DNA of 64,000 nucleotides, from positions 186,001 through 250,000 of the forward strand of contig JAPDOI010000372.1 of NCBI GenBank assembly GCA_029168955.1, read 5' to 3'. The DNA comes from Aplectana chamaeleonis. Lineage: Eukaryota > Nematoda > Chromadorea > Rhabditida > Cosmocercidae. Shown here piece by piece: positions 12,338 to 23,000 of the stretch; within the stretch, counting starts at the first letter, position 1; each line of letters opens with the position of its first letter. The translations under genes were made by a program, and so were the position numbers. Below the pieces are notes generated by a model that worked only from the letters and a program-made list of their open reading frames with translations, was not told the DNA's origin and ran no database searches.

Positions 12338-13329
12338 AGCTGATTGACGGCTCATTCAGTGCAATTGAGAATTTATGTAAGTATACACTGAGTACACTTA
12401 AATACACAACAAAGGAGTTGTCTGATCATTTGTGGCTACTAGACAGTCACAACTGATTCATTCATACGTAGCATGAGCAAAAATCAATGTACTGATATCA
12501 CATGGGCATAAGGACTGCTGGCTAATGACACTATCAGGTTTACGCAGTACGAAAAAAGGACTAACGAAACAGTTGGCTAGCCAAGTATGGGGCGCGCAGT
12601 CTTTTTGGTCCGATTCTAGCTACACGTCGAAGTTTGGCTGAACACCACCAAAAATCACAGTAAAAAACACCAGTAAATTTGGCTTTTCAAATATATAAAC
12701 TTTTGAGAAATTTTAGAAATTGGAACAGATTGGAAATAACGCTGCTCACCGGTCAAGTAGCTTTTGCTTGGCTGGAACCATGTTCTCCGGCCAACATGAT
12801 TGACTGACTACAGGTGCGATAACAAGGAAAAAAATCTGTGGAGTCATTCACAGACCACCGCGGAAGGCGGTAATGCAGTTGCGAAATTTAGCCAAATTTA
12901 ATGTAGCCGTGGCTGGCTCAATACCAAGTTTGTCATTTATCGGTTACCCAAGGGTATCACTAAAAATGCTGAGTGGGCTGCTGTTTTATTCTGAAATTAC
13001 CGCTTGTTTCTCTAGTATAGATTTTAGATGTGTCAGCGTTGTGTGTAGTAAAACTTACCACTTCAAACTATTCCGCCGCTTCACTTTATAAAAACTCAAA
13101 ACAAAAAAAGATTTTTCTCGTCGACTAAGGTGTTTGGCTAGGCCTCCGTGAAAACCCCACCATATTCTACGGTTTCTTACCAAAGGAATTCATACATATT
13201 GTAGTAGGATGAAAAGGTGATAGGAAACAATATCAGCTCTATAACAGCACAAGTGAGGAACGTTCCCACATGTGCAGTATCAGTATATTAGACTCTAGCC
13301 AGAGTTTTAGCTCATAAGACTTACTTTCA

Positions 13330-13570
13330 GACCAGTCACATGATTGATAGAGCCTATTAATGCTTAAATCCTTCACTTCGAAGATTGGACAACGTACACC
13401 CTCTATAAAATTTTAGATTTTTTCATTCTACAAAAGTATTTGAAATCTCCGTGAAATTCTCCACAAAATCAGACCTAATAACCCTCCCATAACCTTTAAA
13501 TTATGGAGATAATCGCCTAAAACCGGTTTTCGCGTTGTCCAACACCGTTGCCTGAAACTGCACAGGGCTT
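13330..13570. repeat. Dispersed repeat (also near 26.13-26.41 kb)
   Basis: The block shares scattered motifs with 26130-26410 in the same order: TAGC(T/A)CATAAGAC, CCACTTCGAA or equivalent, ATTGGACAACG-like, and AAACCGGTTTTC followed by TTGTCCAA. Both lie next to F1-type MITE sequence. Confidence 0.45.
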
Positions 13571-13583
13571 GACGATATCTTGA

Positions 13584-14003
13584 AGATAGTCCCACGCTGA
13601 TCTCAATGATGTCCCTGGAATCGTACAAGACCCCCTGGAAACGGAGTAATGGCCCCTCGAATTTCAGCAAGGAAAGCATTGTGGGCAAGTTGCCTGAGGC
13701 TTGTAACTCCCGTTTTTTTGCAGCCGATGTGTGCAAGCTGACCTGAGTAAAGAGAGAAGTTGGGAATGAAGGGAAGAACGGGGCTTTTGATCGGAGACCA
13801 TCGCTCATCTAACCACGAATTCAGGTCAACTGTTATAGGACGTAGGCGGAGCGGCCCAATGGGCTGGCTGGCCCACGAGATTTTCACCCACTCATCGGCC
13901 GTTTTTCGTCGCACTTCCGTTCTCAATCTTCTTAGAGGGACCCAAAGATTACGTTTTGGCCGAAAAAACTTGCAACTTTTTCTTCGTGAACACTGCCTTT
14001 AAA
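13584..14003. mobile_element. TTAA MITE, subfamily F1, 5'-truncated
   Basis: The interior follows other F1 copies from the GATCTCAATGATGTCCCTGG block onward and ends CGTGAACACTGCCTTTAA. The left terminus is missing, replaced by the unrelated dispersed repeat at 13330-13570. Confidence 0.65.
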
Positions 14004-14370
14004 ATTGAGCGGTAAAAGCGTTGTGGACGAGCTGTCCACCGAGGCTTGTTCTTTGAGTGGTTTGCAACCGATTTGTAGAAGCGGACTTGGGTGAAGAGAG
14101 GAGAGAATTAGGGGAAGAATGTAGCTATCGATAGAAAAACCAGTCTTGCCACTGTTGAGCTCGAGATGACGTCTATGGGGGCGTGGCAAAGTGGCTTCTT
14201 GCTGTCGGCGCGCTAGACAGGTCCCTTTCCTATATCTCCCTAAGAAGAAAAATTCGTGGTCTTACCTGGCAGAGTTATACAGGTGGGGTCTACTTTATAA
14301 TTAGATATATGAAAACCACAAAATTCTCCCCTGAGGTTGCACTGTGCCTCTGAATGAAATCAGAGATTTC
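14003..14370. repeat. F1-related partial copy plus trailing repeat
   Basis: It begins GAGCGGTAAAAGCGTTGTGG and continues through GTGGACGAGCTGTCC, an F1-type block. The following GGCAAAGTGGCTTCTTG...GGTGGGGTCTACTT section matches the tail of the partial copy near 43660-43860. The mariner is inserted at its end. Confidence 0.45.
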
Positions 14371-14372
14371 TA

Positions 14373-15659
14373 TTAGGTCTAGAAGTTAATTTCCGCGTTT
14401 TTTTACGCTTTTTACACTATTGAAAACTGGACATACTTAAACAAAATTTTTATTCAAAATAATTTCCGTCATTAATAACAACCATTTCCCAGAGTTTGGG
14501 TAACTTATGGATTCCATCATAATAAAATTTTTCTGGTTTGGCCTCCACCCATTCATCGAGCCATTTTTTGACATCTTGACGATCTTGAAAGCGCTGCTCC
14601 GCTAGACCATGCGCCATTGACCGGAAAAGGTGATAATCCGACGGGGCGATGTCTGGAGAGTACGGCGGGTGCGGTAAGACTTCCCATTTTAACTCTTTTA
14701 GCGTATCCTTTACCGTTCGAGCAACATGAGGTCGAGCGTTATCATGAAGCAATATGACTTTTTCGTGTCGACTCGCCCATTCTGGTCTCTTTGCTTCGAT
14801 TTCATGCCGCAATTGCGCTAGTTGATGTTGATAGCGATTCGCAGTAAGTGTTTGGGCAGGTTGAAGAAGTTCATAGTATAGTATACCGCGTTGATCCCAC
14901 CATATGGACAGTAAGACCTTCTTCCCGTGGATGTTTGGTTTTGCGGTCGAAGTTGTTGTTTCACCAGGACTAACGCACGATTTTCTTTCGCTTCGGATTG
15001 TCGTAGTACACCCACTTTTCATCGCCAGTTATGATGCGGTGTAAAAAGACTTTCTTTGGAATCGGTCCAACAAGATTTGTGAAGTTGTTTTTCTCTGCTC
15101 TTTGTTGCGTTCTGAGAGCTCATAGGGGATCCATTTTCCTTCCTTTTGAATCTTCCCCATTGCCTTCAATCGAATAGAAATTGCTTTTTGGGTGACGCCG
15201 AGAGATGCCGCGAGCTGTTCTTGCGTTTGAGCCGAATCTTGATCCAACAAAGCCTGAAGTTCTTCGTCTTCGAACTTTTTGGCTGTCCTGGTCGATCTTT
15301 GTCCTTAACGTCAAAATCACCCGATTTGAAACGCTGAAACCATTCTTGGCAGGTTCTTATGGATGGAGCAGCATCCCCGTAAGCTTGGGCAAGCATTTGG
15401 TGCGCGTCAGTGGCTTTCTTCTTGAGATGAAAAAGGAAAAGGAGGAGCTTCCGCAAATGGCGTTTTTCCGGCACAAAAGTTGACATATTCTGAAACTAAA
15501 ATAATACTTTCTTATAAGGTCCGTGAAGCAAGTTATATATCAATAGAAAGCTGATAATACAGTGAGCATTATAACATAAAATTCGTTATATAAAAATAAT
15601 TTTATTTTTTACAAAATATCAATAACAACAAAAACGCGGAAATTAACTTCTAGACCTAA
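14373..15659 (-). mobile_element. Mariner-family DNA transposon (bandit-like), decayed
   Basis: The element is 1287 bp, has about 30-bp inverted termini starting TTAGGTCTAGAAGTTAATTT, and is flanked by TA on both sides, the mariner target duplication. The minus-strand transposase would run from about 15486 to 14450. It shows an N-terminal helix-turn-helix region, the TGDEKW aspartate, LHDNARPH and a final PDIAPSDYHLF aspartate with 34 residues between the last two, so DD34D. At least three frame changes are needed (near 15250, 15040 and 14980), so it should be inactive. Length, termini and motifs recall 'bandit' from Ancylostoma caninum, a comparison from memory only. Confidence 0.93.
14450..15486 (-). 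pseudogene. Mariner transposase pseudogene
   Basis: Transposase would bind the termini and cut and join DNA at TA sites. The reading frame is split: 15486-about 15260 encodes the N-terminal DNA-binding part, 15250-about 15045 the second helix-turn-helix (TQEQLAASLGVTQKAIS), a short third frame carries TGDEKWVYYDNPKRK, and 15022-14450 carries the rest of the catalytic core to the C-terminus. All three catalytic aspartates can be found, but in different frames. Loss of frame is the only obvious damage, so the insertion may be fairly recent. Confidence 0.88.
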
Positions 15660-15727
15660 TATATGATTGTGAAGTAGACCCATCCTATGTAGAACTTTCT
15701 AAGTGAGAGCTCTCAACTCTTATGACT

Positions 15728-16026
15728 AAGGCTCCGTCCATAGCAGACGACCAGCCGCAACGCGTCAAGGCGTCGGAGCATCATGCGCCAGCGCTGAAAC
15801 GTTGGCGCATGATGCTCAACGGCTGGTGCGTTCAACGTGTCCGAGGACGGCACGTGGCTAACGATGGTATCGACAATATTAGTGGCAGCCGCTACCGCCA
15901 CTATGCCTCCATCGTCAGCGACAGGCCGGCTGCAGTGGTCGCTGGGGGGTCAGATCAATAAAAATGTTAAAGGTGCAAATCCTCTAGCGTCACTTGACGC
16001 TAGAACGCCTGCTATGGACGGAACCT
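15728..16026. repeat. TIR element with GGCTCCGTCCATAGCAG end
   Basis: AAGGCTCCGTCCATAGCAG and the inverted CTGCTATGGACGGAACCT-like end enclose about 299 bp. Inside is a second inverted repeat, CATCATGCGCCAGCGCTGAA against TTGGCGCATGATG. The terminus resembles that of 4506-4943. Confidence 0.5.
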
Positions 16027-16129
16027 ATGCGAAATATAGTGAGAAGCCACCCTGGCACGCCCCTAGTGGGAAGCCATTCTGCCACGCCCCTTAGGCAGCC
16101 TTCGAGCTCAACAGACGCAGAACGTTTTT

Positions 16130-16345
16130 TGATCAACAACACCATTCTTCCCTTCATTTTCGGCCTCCCTCTACCTTCAGGTCCGCTCGCAAGCATCGGT
16201 TGCGAATGGGGGAATTCAGAACCCTCGAACAACTCATCCATAATGCTTTCTCCGCTAAATTTCAGGCAGCTTGTGACAACAGATAACTTCGTTACCGGGA
16301 GATCTTGTACGATTCCAGAGACAGTTGAATCAGAGTAGGACCGTC
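16130..16345. repeat. F1-related MITE fragment
   Basis: It contains ATTCTTCCCTTCATTTTCGG, GAACAACTCATCCATAATGC and GATCTTGTACGATTCCAGAG, which follow the order of the F1 interior. Terminal repeats were not identified. Confidence 0.5.
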
Positions 16346-16829
16346 TTCAAGGCAAGGAAAAAAACATTGGAACAAGACATTCCCAGGTTTTACTGTGCCT
16401 CTATGTGTCAGCGAACCGTTTCAAGAAAAGAATACGCTTACAAAAGCACAAAAAATCGACAGCATACATGATGAAATACACCTCAGCTTACTAGTACACA
16501 TATGAGAAGGGTTCAGCTGTGACAGGGAGCAGTTGCGGTCTAGCGATAACAGTCTAGCTTGTGACTCATATCTTATCTCACAATGCACGAAGTGACGCCA
16601 CTGACCATTCACCGGAAAACAACACGATTTGAGAAATTCCGAATTGGTGTTGATCTTGAATCGGTCTATCAGTGACTTTAAAGTTATAAGCCATTCAAAC
16701 ATCAGTGTTCAGTGACGCAGAGAGGTGTTCGAGGAAGGAACACTCCATTAATCATTTCCTAGCTTTCGGTCATTAGTGTGAGGAAGATACGAAGACGCAC
16801 ACAACCTCTTGCAAAGATTGAGATATCAG

Positions 16830-17062
16830 CGTGTACGGCTCAGACCACAATGTCAAATTCGTTGAGAGCGTCGACCACGAGTCGATACGCGGGCAATCCT
16901 GATCCAGTCGCTCCAATATCATGTCAGATCATATTGCCAGAGCAGTTCAAATCGTGCGAATCTCCGGTCCCCTTGTTCGATCCTCTGCAACGCTCTATTT
17001 AATCGCACAAAACTCAGCAACTAATAACTTCCCAAAATCAGAGTAATTTGAAATTAAGAATT
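16830..17062 (-). other. 3' flank of chemoreceptor gene 1, conserved with gene 2
   Basis: The block resembles 41680-41914 downstream of gene 2, sharing GTTGAGAGCG, TCAGATCATATTG-like and TTCAAATCGTGCGAAT. It shows that the duplication runs past the stop codons, and it probably holds the 3' untranslated region. No clear AATAAA was seen; ATTAAAT occurs near 16995. Confidence 0.5.
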
Positions 17063-17065
17063 ACC

Positions 17066-20000
17066 CTAGCGACCGCTAATAGACTGTAGTCTCGTAGAAA
17101 AGACCGACACTTTCCACACATTGTATCGAGAGTTCTTAAGAATCAATCGACGTAATCCGCTATTGACCAGAAGCTGTAGCCATGGCGACATCGAGACTGT
17201 TATCTCTGCTAGATAGTACCTTAACAGAGAAATTGCTGCATATACTCCCTTGAAGTTTTGACGACCACTGGCCCTGACATAGGGCAAACTCACCAAAGCT
17301 CGGTTAAGAGCGTGTATAGGCTGCCAACTTCTCCACCGTGGGTATTCGTGTTGGAAAGCATAAAAACAAATAAGCGCGCAAGCTCTAAGCAGTATGGTAT
17401 CGAGGTCGCAAACCCACATATGAGCAGACGCCTTTCCATACCCTTAAGGTGAAGACTACTGACAGCAGCTTCTCCGCTTTCAGTTCTTGAACAACTAACC
17501 GCATATTTGATTTCTTGCTGACGTGCTTTCCTGAATGATGCCGCATAAAATAGCGAACACAGTAGCGCAACTGTTCCATACACCGCCACTGAGTGATAGA
17601 TGTCGTACTGAAACTGCTAATCTCTTGAGAATACTCTGATCTTTCAGCTTTGACATGGATTCAGAGGTTCACTGCCACCGTATTATCATTGTACGTGAAA
17701 AATGGTGGACAAGTGTTAGATTCTCAGAATTTACAGATGGTTCGAAATATGGCTATAGGGGAAGTGGTGAGATTGTGTTCAAAGGCACCATACACTCTCG
17801 AAATTACTAACGACTTTATGGTCTAAATCGAAGGCTTGGAGTTTGCAGTATTGAGATTTGATCAACTCTCACAGAAACTGTTCGATGTGGCGATGAAATC
17901 TTTTGTGGACATATCCTTTGCAATTATCGGCTTTCTGTTTCTCCGTTGTTTGCTTCGGACCCTAACTAATACTGCTTTGCCTAAAATATTCTTCCATTTT
18001 CGATTAGCCCCATTTTTTACCGTCCACAACTAAACACCGTGAGCATGTTCATCAAACCGGGCAACTAGCCCAGGCCAGAGAATATTGTTACTGAAATAAG
18101 GCGTTTTAGTGCGTTTCTCGCCGATTCTTTGTAGTTTTAGTAACGCTTGGTGGCCAACGAATTGTTTCAAGTGGAAAACTACGGGACGAAAATTATCGTG
18201 AACAGTGCCTTGGCTGAAAAATCTGGTCATCCTTTAGTGCAATCCGGCCCTGAATCATTCAGTGCATGGCTAAATTATCCTACTATATATATTTTGGCAA
18301 ATTTGTGTGTGCGTGGGTATGTATGTATGTATGTATGTATGTATGTATGTATGTATGTATGTATGTATGTATAGATGTATGTATGTATGTATGTATGTAT
18401 GTATGTATGTATGTATGTATGTATGTATGTATGTATGTATGTATGTATGTATGTATGTATGTATGTATGTATGTATGTATGTATGTATGGATGTATGTAT
18501 GTATGTATGTATGTATGTATGTATGTATGTATGTATGTATGTGTGCGTTTCTCTGTGTGTTTGTTTGACCGTTTATTCGGCTTGACTTTCAAGACGGGCG
18601 ACCTCACGGGTACGGACTCAAGAGCGCGCAGAACGCCGTAGAAAGTGTGTGGGTCCTAAGTGGGATTTCGCAAAAAGCCGCAGAAAGTGTTCGGGACCCA
18701 GTGGTAGCGAGCCGGACGCCGTAGTAAGTGTGTGGGGCCCGAGTAGGGGTGAGCGAGACGCAGTAGAAAATTTTCGGTACCCAGGTGGTGCTACGCAGGA
18801 CGACGTAGAGAGCGTGCAAGACCCAAGGAAAAGCACCGTAGGAAGTGTGCGGGGCCCGAGGGACAGTGGGCCGGACGCCGTATAAAATGTGGGGAACCCA
18901 AGTGAGAGTGCGTTGGACGCCGTAGAAATTGTGCGGGACTTCAGAGGCGGTGCGCCAGACGCAGTAGAAAACTCACGGGGGCGCGCAGAATGCCGTAGAA
19001 AGTGTGCGGGACCCAAGGTCCTATGCGCCGGACGCCGCAGAAAGTTTGCGGGACCCAAGTGGGAGTGCGTGAGACGCCGTAGAAAGTGTGTGGGACCTAG
19101 GGTAGAGTAAATCGGACGCCGTAGACAGTGTGTGGGACCCAGAAGGGAGTGCGCAGGACGCCTTAGAAAGTGTGCGGGACCCGAGTGGGAGTGCGCAGGA
19201 CGCCGTAGAAAGTGTGTGGGACCCGAATGCGAGTGCTCCTTGAAAGTGTGCGGGAGCTAAGTGGGAGTGCGCAGGACGCCTTAGAAAGTGTGCGGGACTC
19301 GAGTGGGAGTGCGCAGGACGCCGTAGAAAGTGTGTGGGATCCGAATGCGAGTGCGCCGGACGCCGGAGAAAGTGTGCGGGACCCGAAAGAGAGTGCGCAG
19401 GACGCCTTAGAAAGTGTGCGGGACCCGAGTGGGAGTGCGCAGGACGCCGTAGAAAGTGTGTGGAACCCAAATGCGAGTGCGCCGGATGCCGTAGAAAGTG
19501 TGCGGGACCCAAGTGGGAGTGCGCCGGACGCCGTAGAAAGTGTGTGGGACCCAAGGTCGATTGCGCCAGACGACGAAGAAAGTGTGTGGGACCCAAATTC
19601 AAATGCGCCAGACGCCGTAGGAAGTGTGCGGGACCGAAGTGAGAGTGCGCCGGACGCCGTAGAAAGTGTGTGGGACCCAAGGTAGAGTGCGCCGGATGCC
19701 GTAGAAAGTGTGTGGGACCCAAGGTCCTGTGCGCCGGACGCCGTAGAAAGTGTGCGGGACCCAAGTGGGAGTGCGTGAGACGCCGCAGGAAGTGTGTGGG
19801 ACCCAAATTCAAATGCGCCGGACGCCGTAGGAAGTGTGCGGGACCGAAGTGAGAGTGCGCCGGACGCCGTAGAAAGTTTGTGGGACCCAAGGTAGAGTGC
19901 GCCGGACGCCGTAGAAAGTGTGAGGAACCGGAAGGGGAGAGCGCTTAACTTCAAAATTGTTTTGTGCGTCTAGAAGAGAGTGTATACCACCCCTTTCTCC

Positions 20001-23000
20001 ACGCCCCCCCCCCTTTGACCACTCATTTCAATTGCTTAGCTGTTTATATGCATTGACCTTTCTATATCGGGTTTATATACGATTGAATGCGATTTAATCA
20101 AAATATGCATCCAGGAAACACAAACATCATTATACTTCATTTGGCAATAAAGGTAGCAGGGTGTCGGTTGGTCATGGAGGAGTTTACTAAACCTCAAACA
20201 GCGGTTGTCTTTATCATGACAGAAATTAATATAAATGTACTACCACTTTAAGACTTGATAAAAGTGAAGAAGGGTCGGTGTGCAACTGCACAAGAAAGGA
20301 GGTTTGCAGGGTTTGCAAGGTTTGAAATGCTTTGTAATTTCTGATTGCTCGAGTGGTGTCGCCGAAACCAGCTTACAGGCCGCCGCAACCAAACTCCAGC
20401 GGCAGAGTCCGGCGATAGCCGGCAAGCGTGAGAGCTTCTGTACGTCATCTCACATAGAATCACAGCGGATTTCGATTCATTTGCCTTATACTCAAGACGC
20501 CGGCGAAGCCGGCAAATGGGCCGGCGCAGCCGGACCCCAGCACAGAGGCCGGCGTCAGCCGGCCGACGTCGCTGGTACAACATACCCCACTTTTGGTGGT
20601 TTTCAGCTTCGTGAGATTCCAGCGGACACAAGGTGACTGTCGATTCACGCAGCACCCTAGAAAGTCCTCCGGTAAGAAATGTTCAGAAATTTGGATCAAC
20701 TGTCAAGAAGAAAATTACCTCGAAAAGTGTCGAAAAAGGCTATTGCAAAATTATACTACATAGCTGACGTCCTCGCAAAAATTTCAATTTCACATCCTCT
20801 GTCTCAAATTTGTTTTATGACGAGAACCTTTTAAGGCACTTTAACTCAGAAGTAGTGTTCACGATGAATATCACACTTGAGTTCGACCCAAAAATGGGAT
20901 TGTTTGGTTGCGAGGGAACTAATAGTGGAGAAACAGCGAAGAAAAACGTTCAGAAAAAGCTAAAATAACGGTTTCTCAGGTTCAGGGCTTGGACGAGAAT
21001 TGAAGGCAGTGTTCACGATTATTTTTGTCCCCGAGTTTTTCACATAAAACAATGCGTTAGCCTTCAAGTGTTTCCAAAATTACGAAGAAACGGCGAGAAA
21101 AGCATTAAAACAGCGTATTTCAATGACATGTTTTCTCTGGCCTGGACTAGTTGTCCGGTTGGATAAACATGTTCATGGTGTTTGTCACCGTTGGAAAATT
21201 GGGTCAATTCAAAATATAAGAATATTTTATGCAAATCAGGATTAGTTAGGGCCCCAAGGAAAGAACGGAGCAATAGATAGTAGAGAATTGCAAAGGACGG
21301 GTCCACAAAAGATTTCGTTGTCACAACAAACACTTCCTGTGATACTTAAGAGGCGGGGTGATACTTAAGGATTTCGTGTGCTTCTGGTGCGTTTTTCTCA
21401 ATTTCTACGTCATTTTAGTTCTACCCAGGGGCCACCTGATCAATATAGCGAATAATCTCAAAACTGAAGATTATCGTGAACACTGCCTTTAAGAGCCCTG
21501 CTGATTCCCGCAAGCGCGCTAATCGTGAAATGTGCCCGAATTGATCAGGCTGGACACTGCAGAGTAGCTTGGTAATTTGCCATCGAAACGTGGGCGGCGC
21601 CACAAGCTCGTCCGAACGGGGCGGACCGGGATAGGTAGGCGCTTTGGAATAAGTTTCAAAGCCGTTTTTATCGATTGCTGGCCTGCTTTCGCTGTTTTCT
21701 TCAACCCTATCCTCTCCAGCAACTGCGATCTTAAGGTTTCACACTGGAACCTCGAGAACGAGATTTATCGGGAACACTGCCTTTAATATGTAGAACTGCT
21801 TGGCCCAGAACCGCGTCGAAAAGTTTGTTCGGTGTGTTGCTAACTAACGCTTAGGAGACGTCGCCATCAATCTGCGCCCATTCACTCAGACTCGTTAGTT
21901 CAAGCTGAGCCACGGGCTTGTGTTGTCTGCTAAAAACGTAGGCAGAGGGCCAAAGAATATCCCACAAGTTTCCATCGCTTTGAGGTAAGGAGAACAAGTT
22001 GGAAAGTGAAACAGGTGGACGTGGTTGGCCCAAAACCAAGCCTGTGTTGTCCTGCTAACAGAAAGAGAAGGCGGAGGCGTCTCAGAAAGGCCATTTTTGA
22101 CAGCCACGACCCCGTGGCTAAGATTGAACTAACCGTTCTAACAAGGGAACCACAATAAGTCATAGTGACCATTCCAAAAGAAATGTACTTTTCTAGAACC
22201 ATTTTTGGACGAAAAGTCCGAATATGCCCATCGCACCTGCCTAGGCCCTTTCTGAAAAATGTTATAGGTATTTTTTCTCTGATTTTCGTACCTATTGTAC
22301 CCTCCAAAAAGCGCATTTATTTTTACGAAATTCCAGAAATGGACCTCATAATCGTGTTCAGCGCCCAAAACTAACCCACTAAGTTTGGGTGAAGGAACAT
22401 TTTCCAAACTTTGCGCAGACTAGCAGCGTTCTGGACTTATACGGATTTTCGGTTGGGCGTTTATTTATACCCATTAGAGGGCTCTCGTAGCGTTTTAGAA
22501 AATATTCCAGATTTTACTGAAAAGTCGCTCTGGGGGGTTATTTGAGGTGCTCGTCACGAATCTGAGGTTCAATTATCGATTTTCCGAAGTTTTCGACTGC
22601 ATTCGTTCACAGATTCTCATCGGGGGAGAATTTGATGGCAAATCGCGACTTTTGACGATTTCTGGGGTGCTGCTATAGATTATGCTCAAATTATTTCTCT
22701 GGGGGTTATTTGGTGTGCTGAACACGAAACTGATGTCGGTTTATCGAATTTTGACAGCTCACGGTAGATTACGTTGGGTATACGGTAGTTTAGTCAAAGT
22801 CTCAGATTTGTCTCAAAGTTTCTATGTGGGGGTTATTTGGGGTGCCTAATACGAATTCGATGTTCGTTTGTCGATTATTGGAATATTGAGTTAGGTTTTG
22901 CCTCCTAAATGACATGTTACCTACCGTAACCTACAGTAAACCTTAAAATTTGGGCAAGCAAACCCCAGATTCTTGGTCAGCACCCCAGATTACCCCTACA

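Noticed and set aside
18147..18641. Tyr/Val/Cys/Met and Thr/Tyr/Ile/His ORFs
   Set aside because: Direct translation of the GTAT microsatellite.
19021..19954. Overlapping 289- and 263-codon repeat ORFs on the minus strand
   Set aside because: They follow from a stop-free 42-bp unit; opposite-strand frames are equally open and the array lies within a receptor intron.
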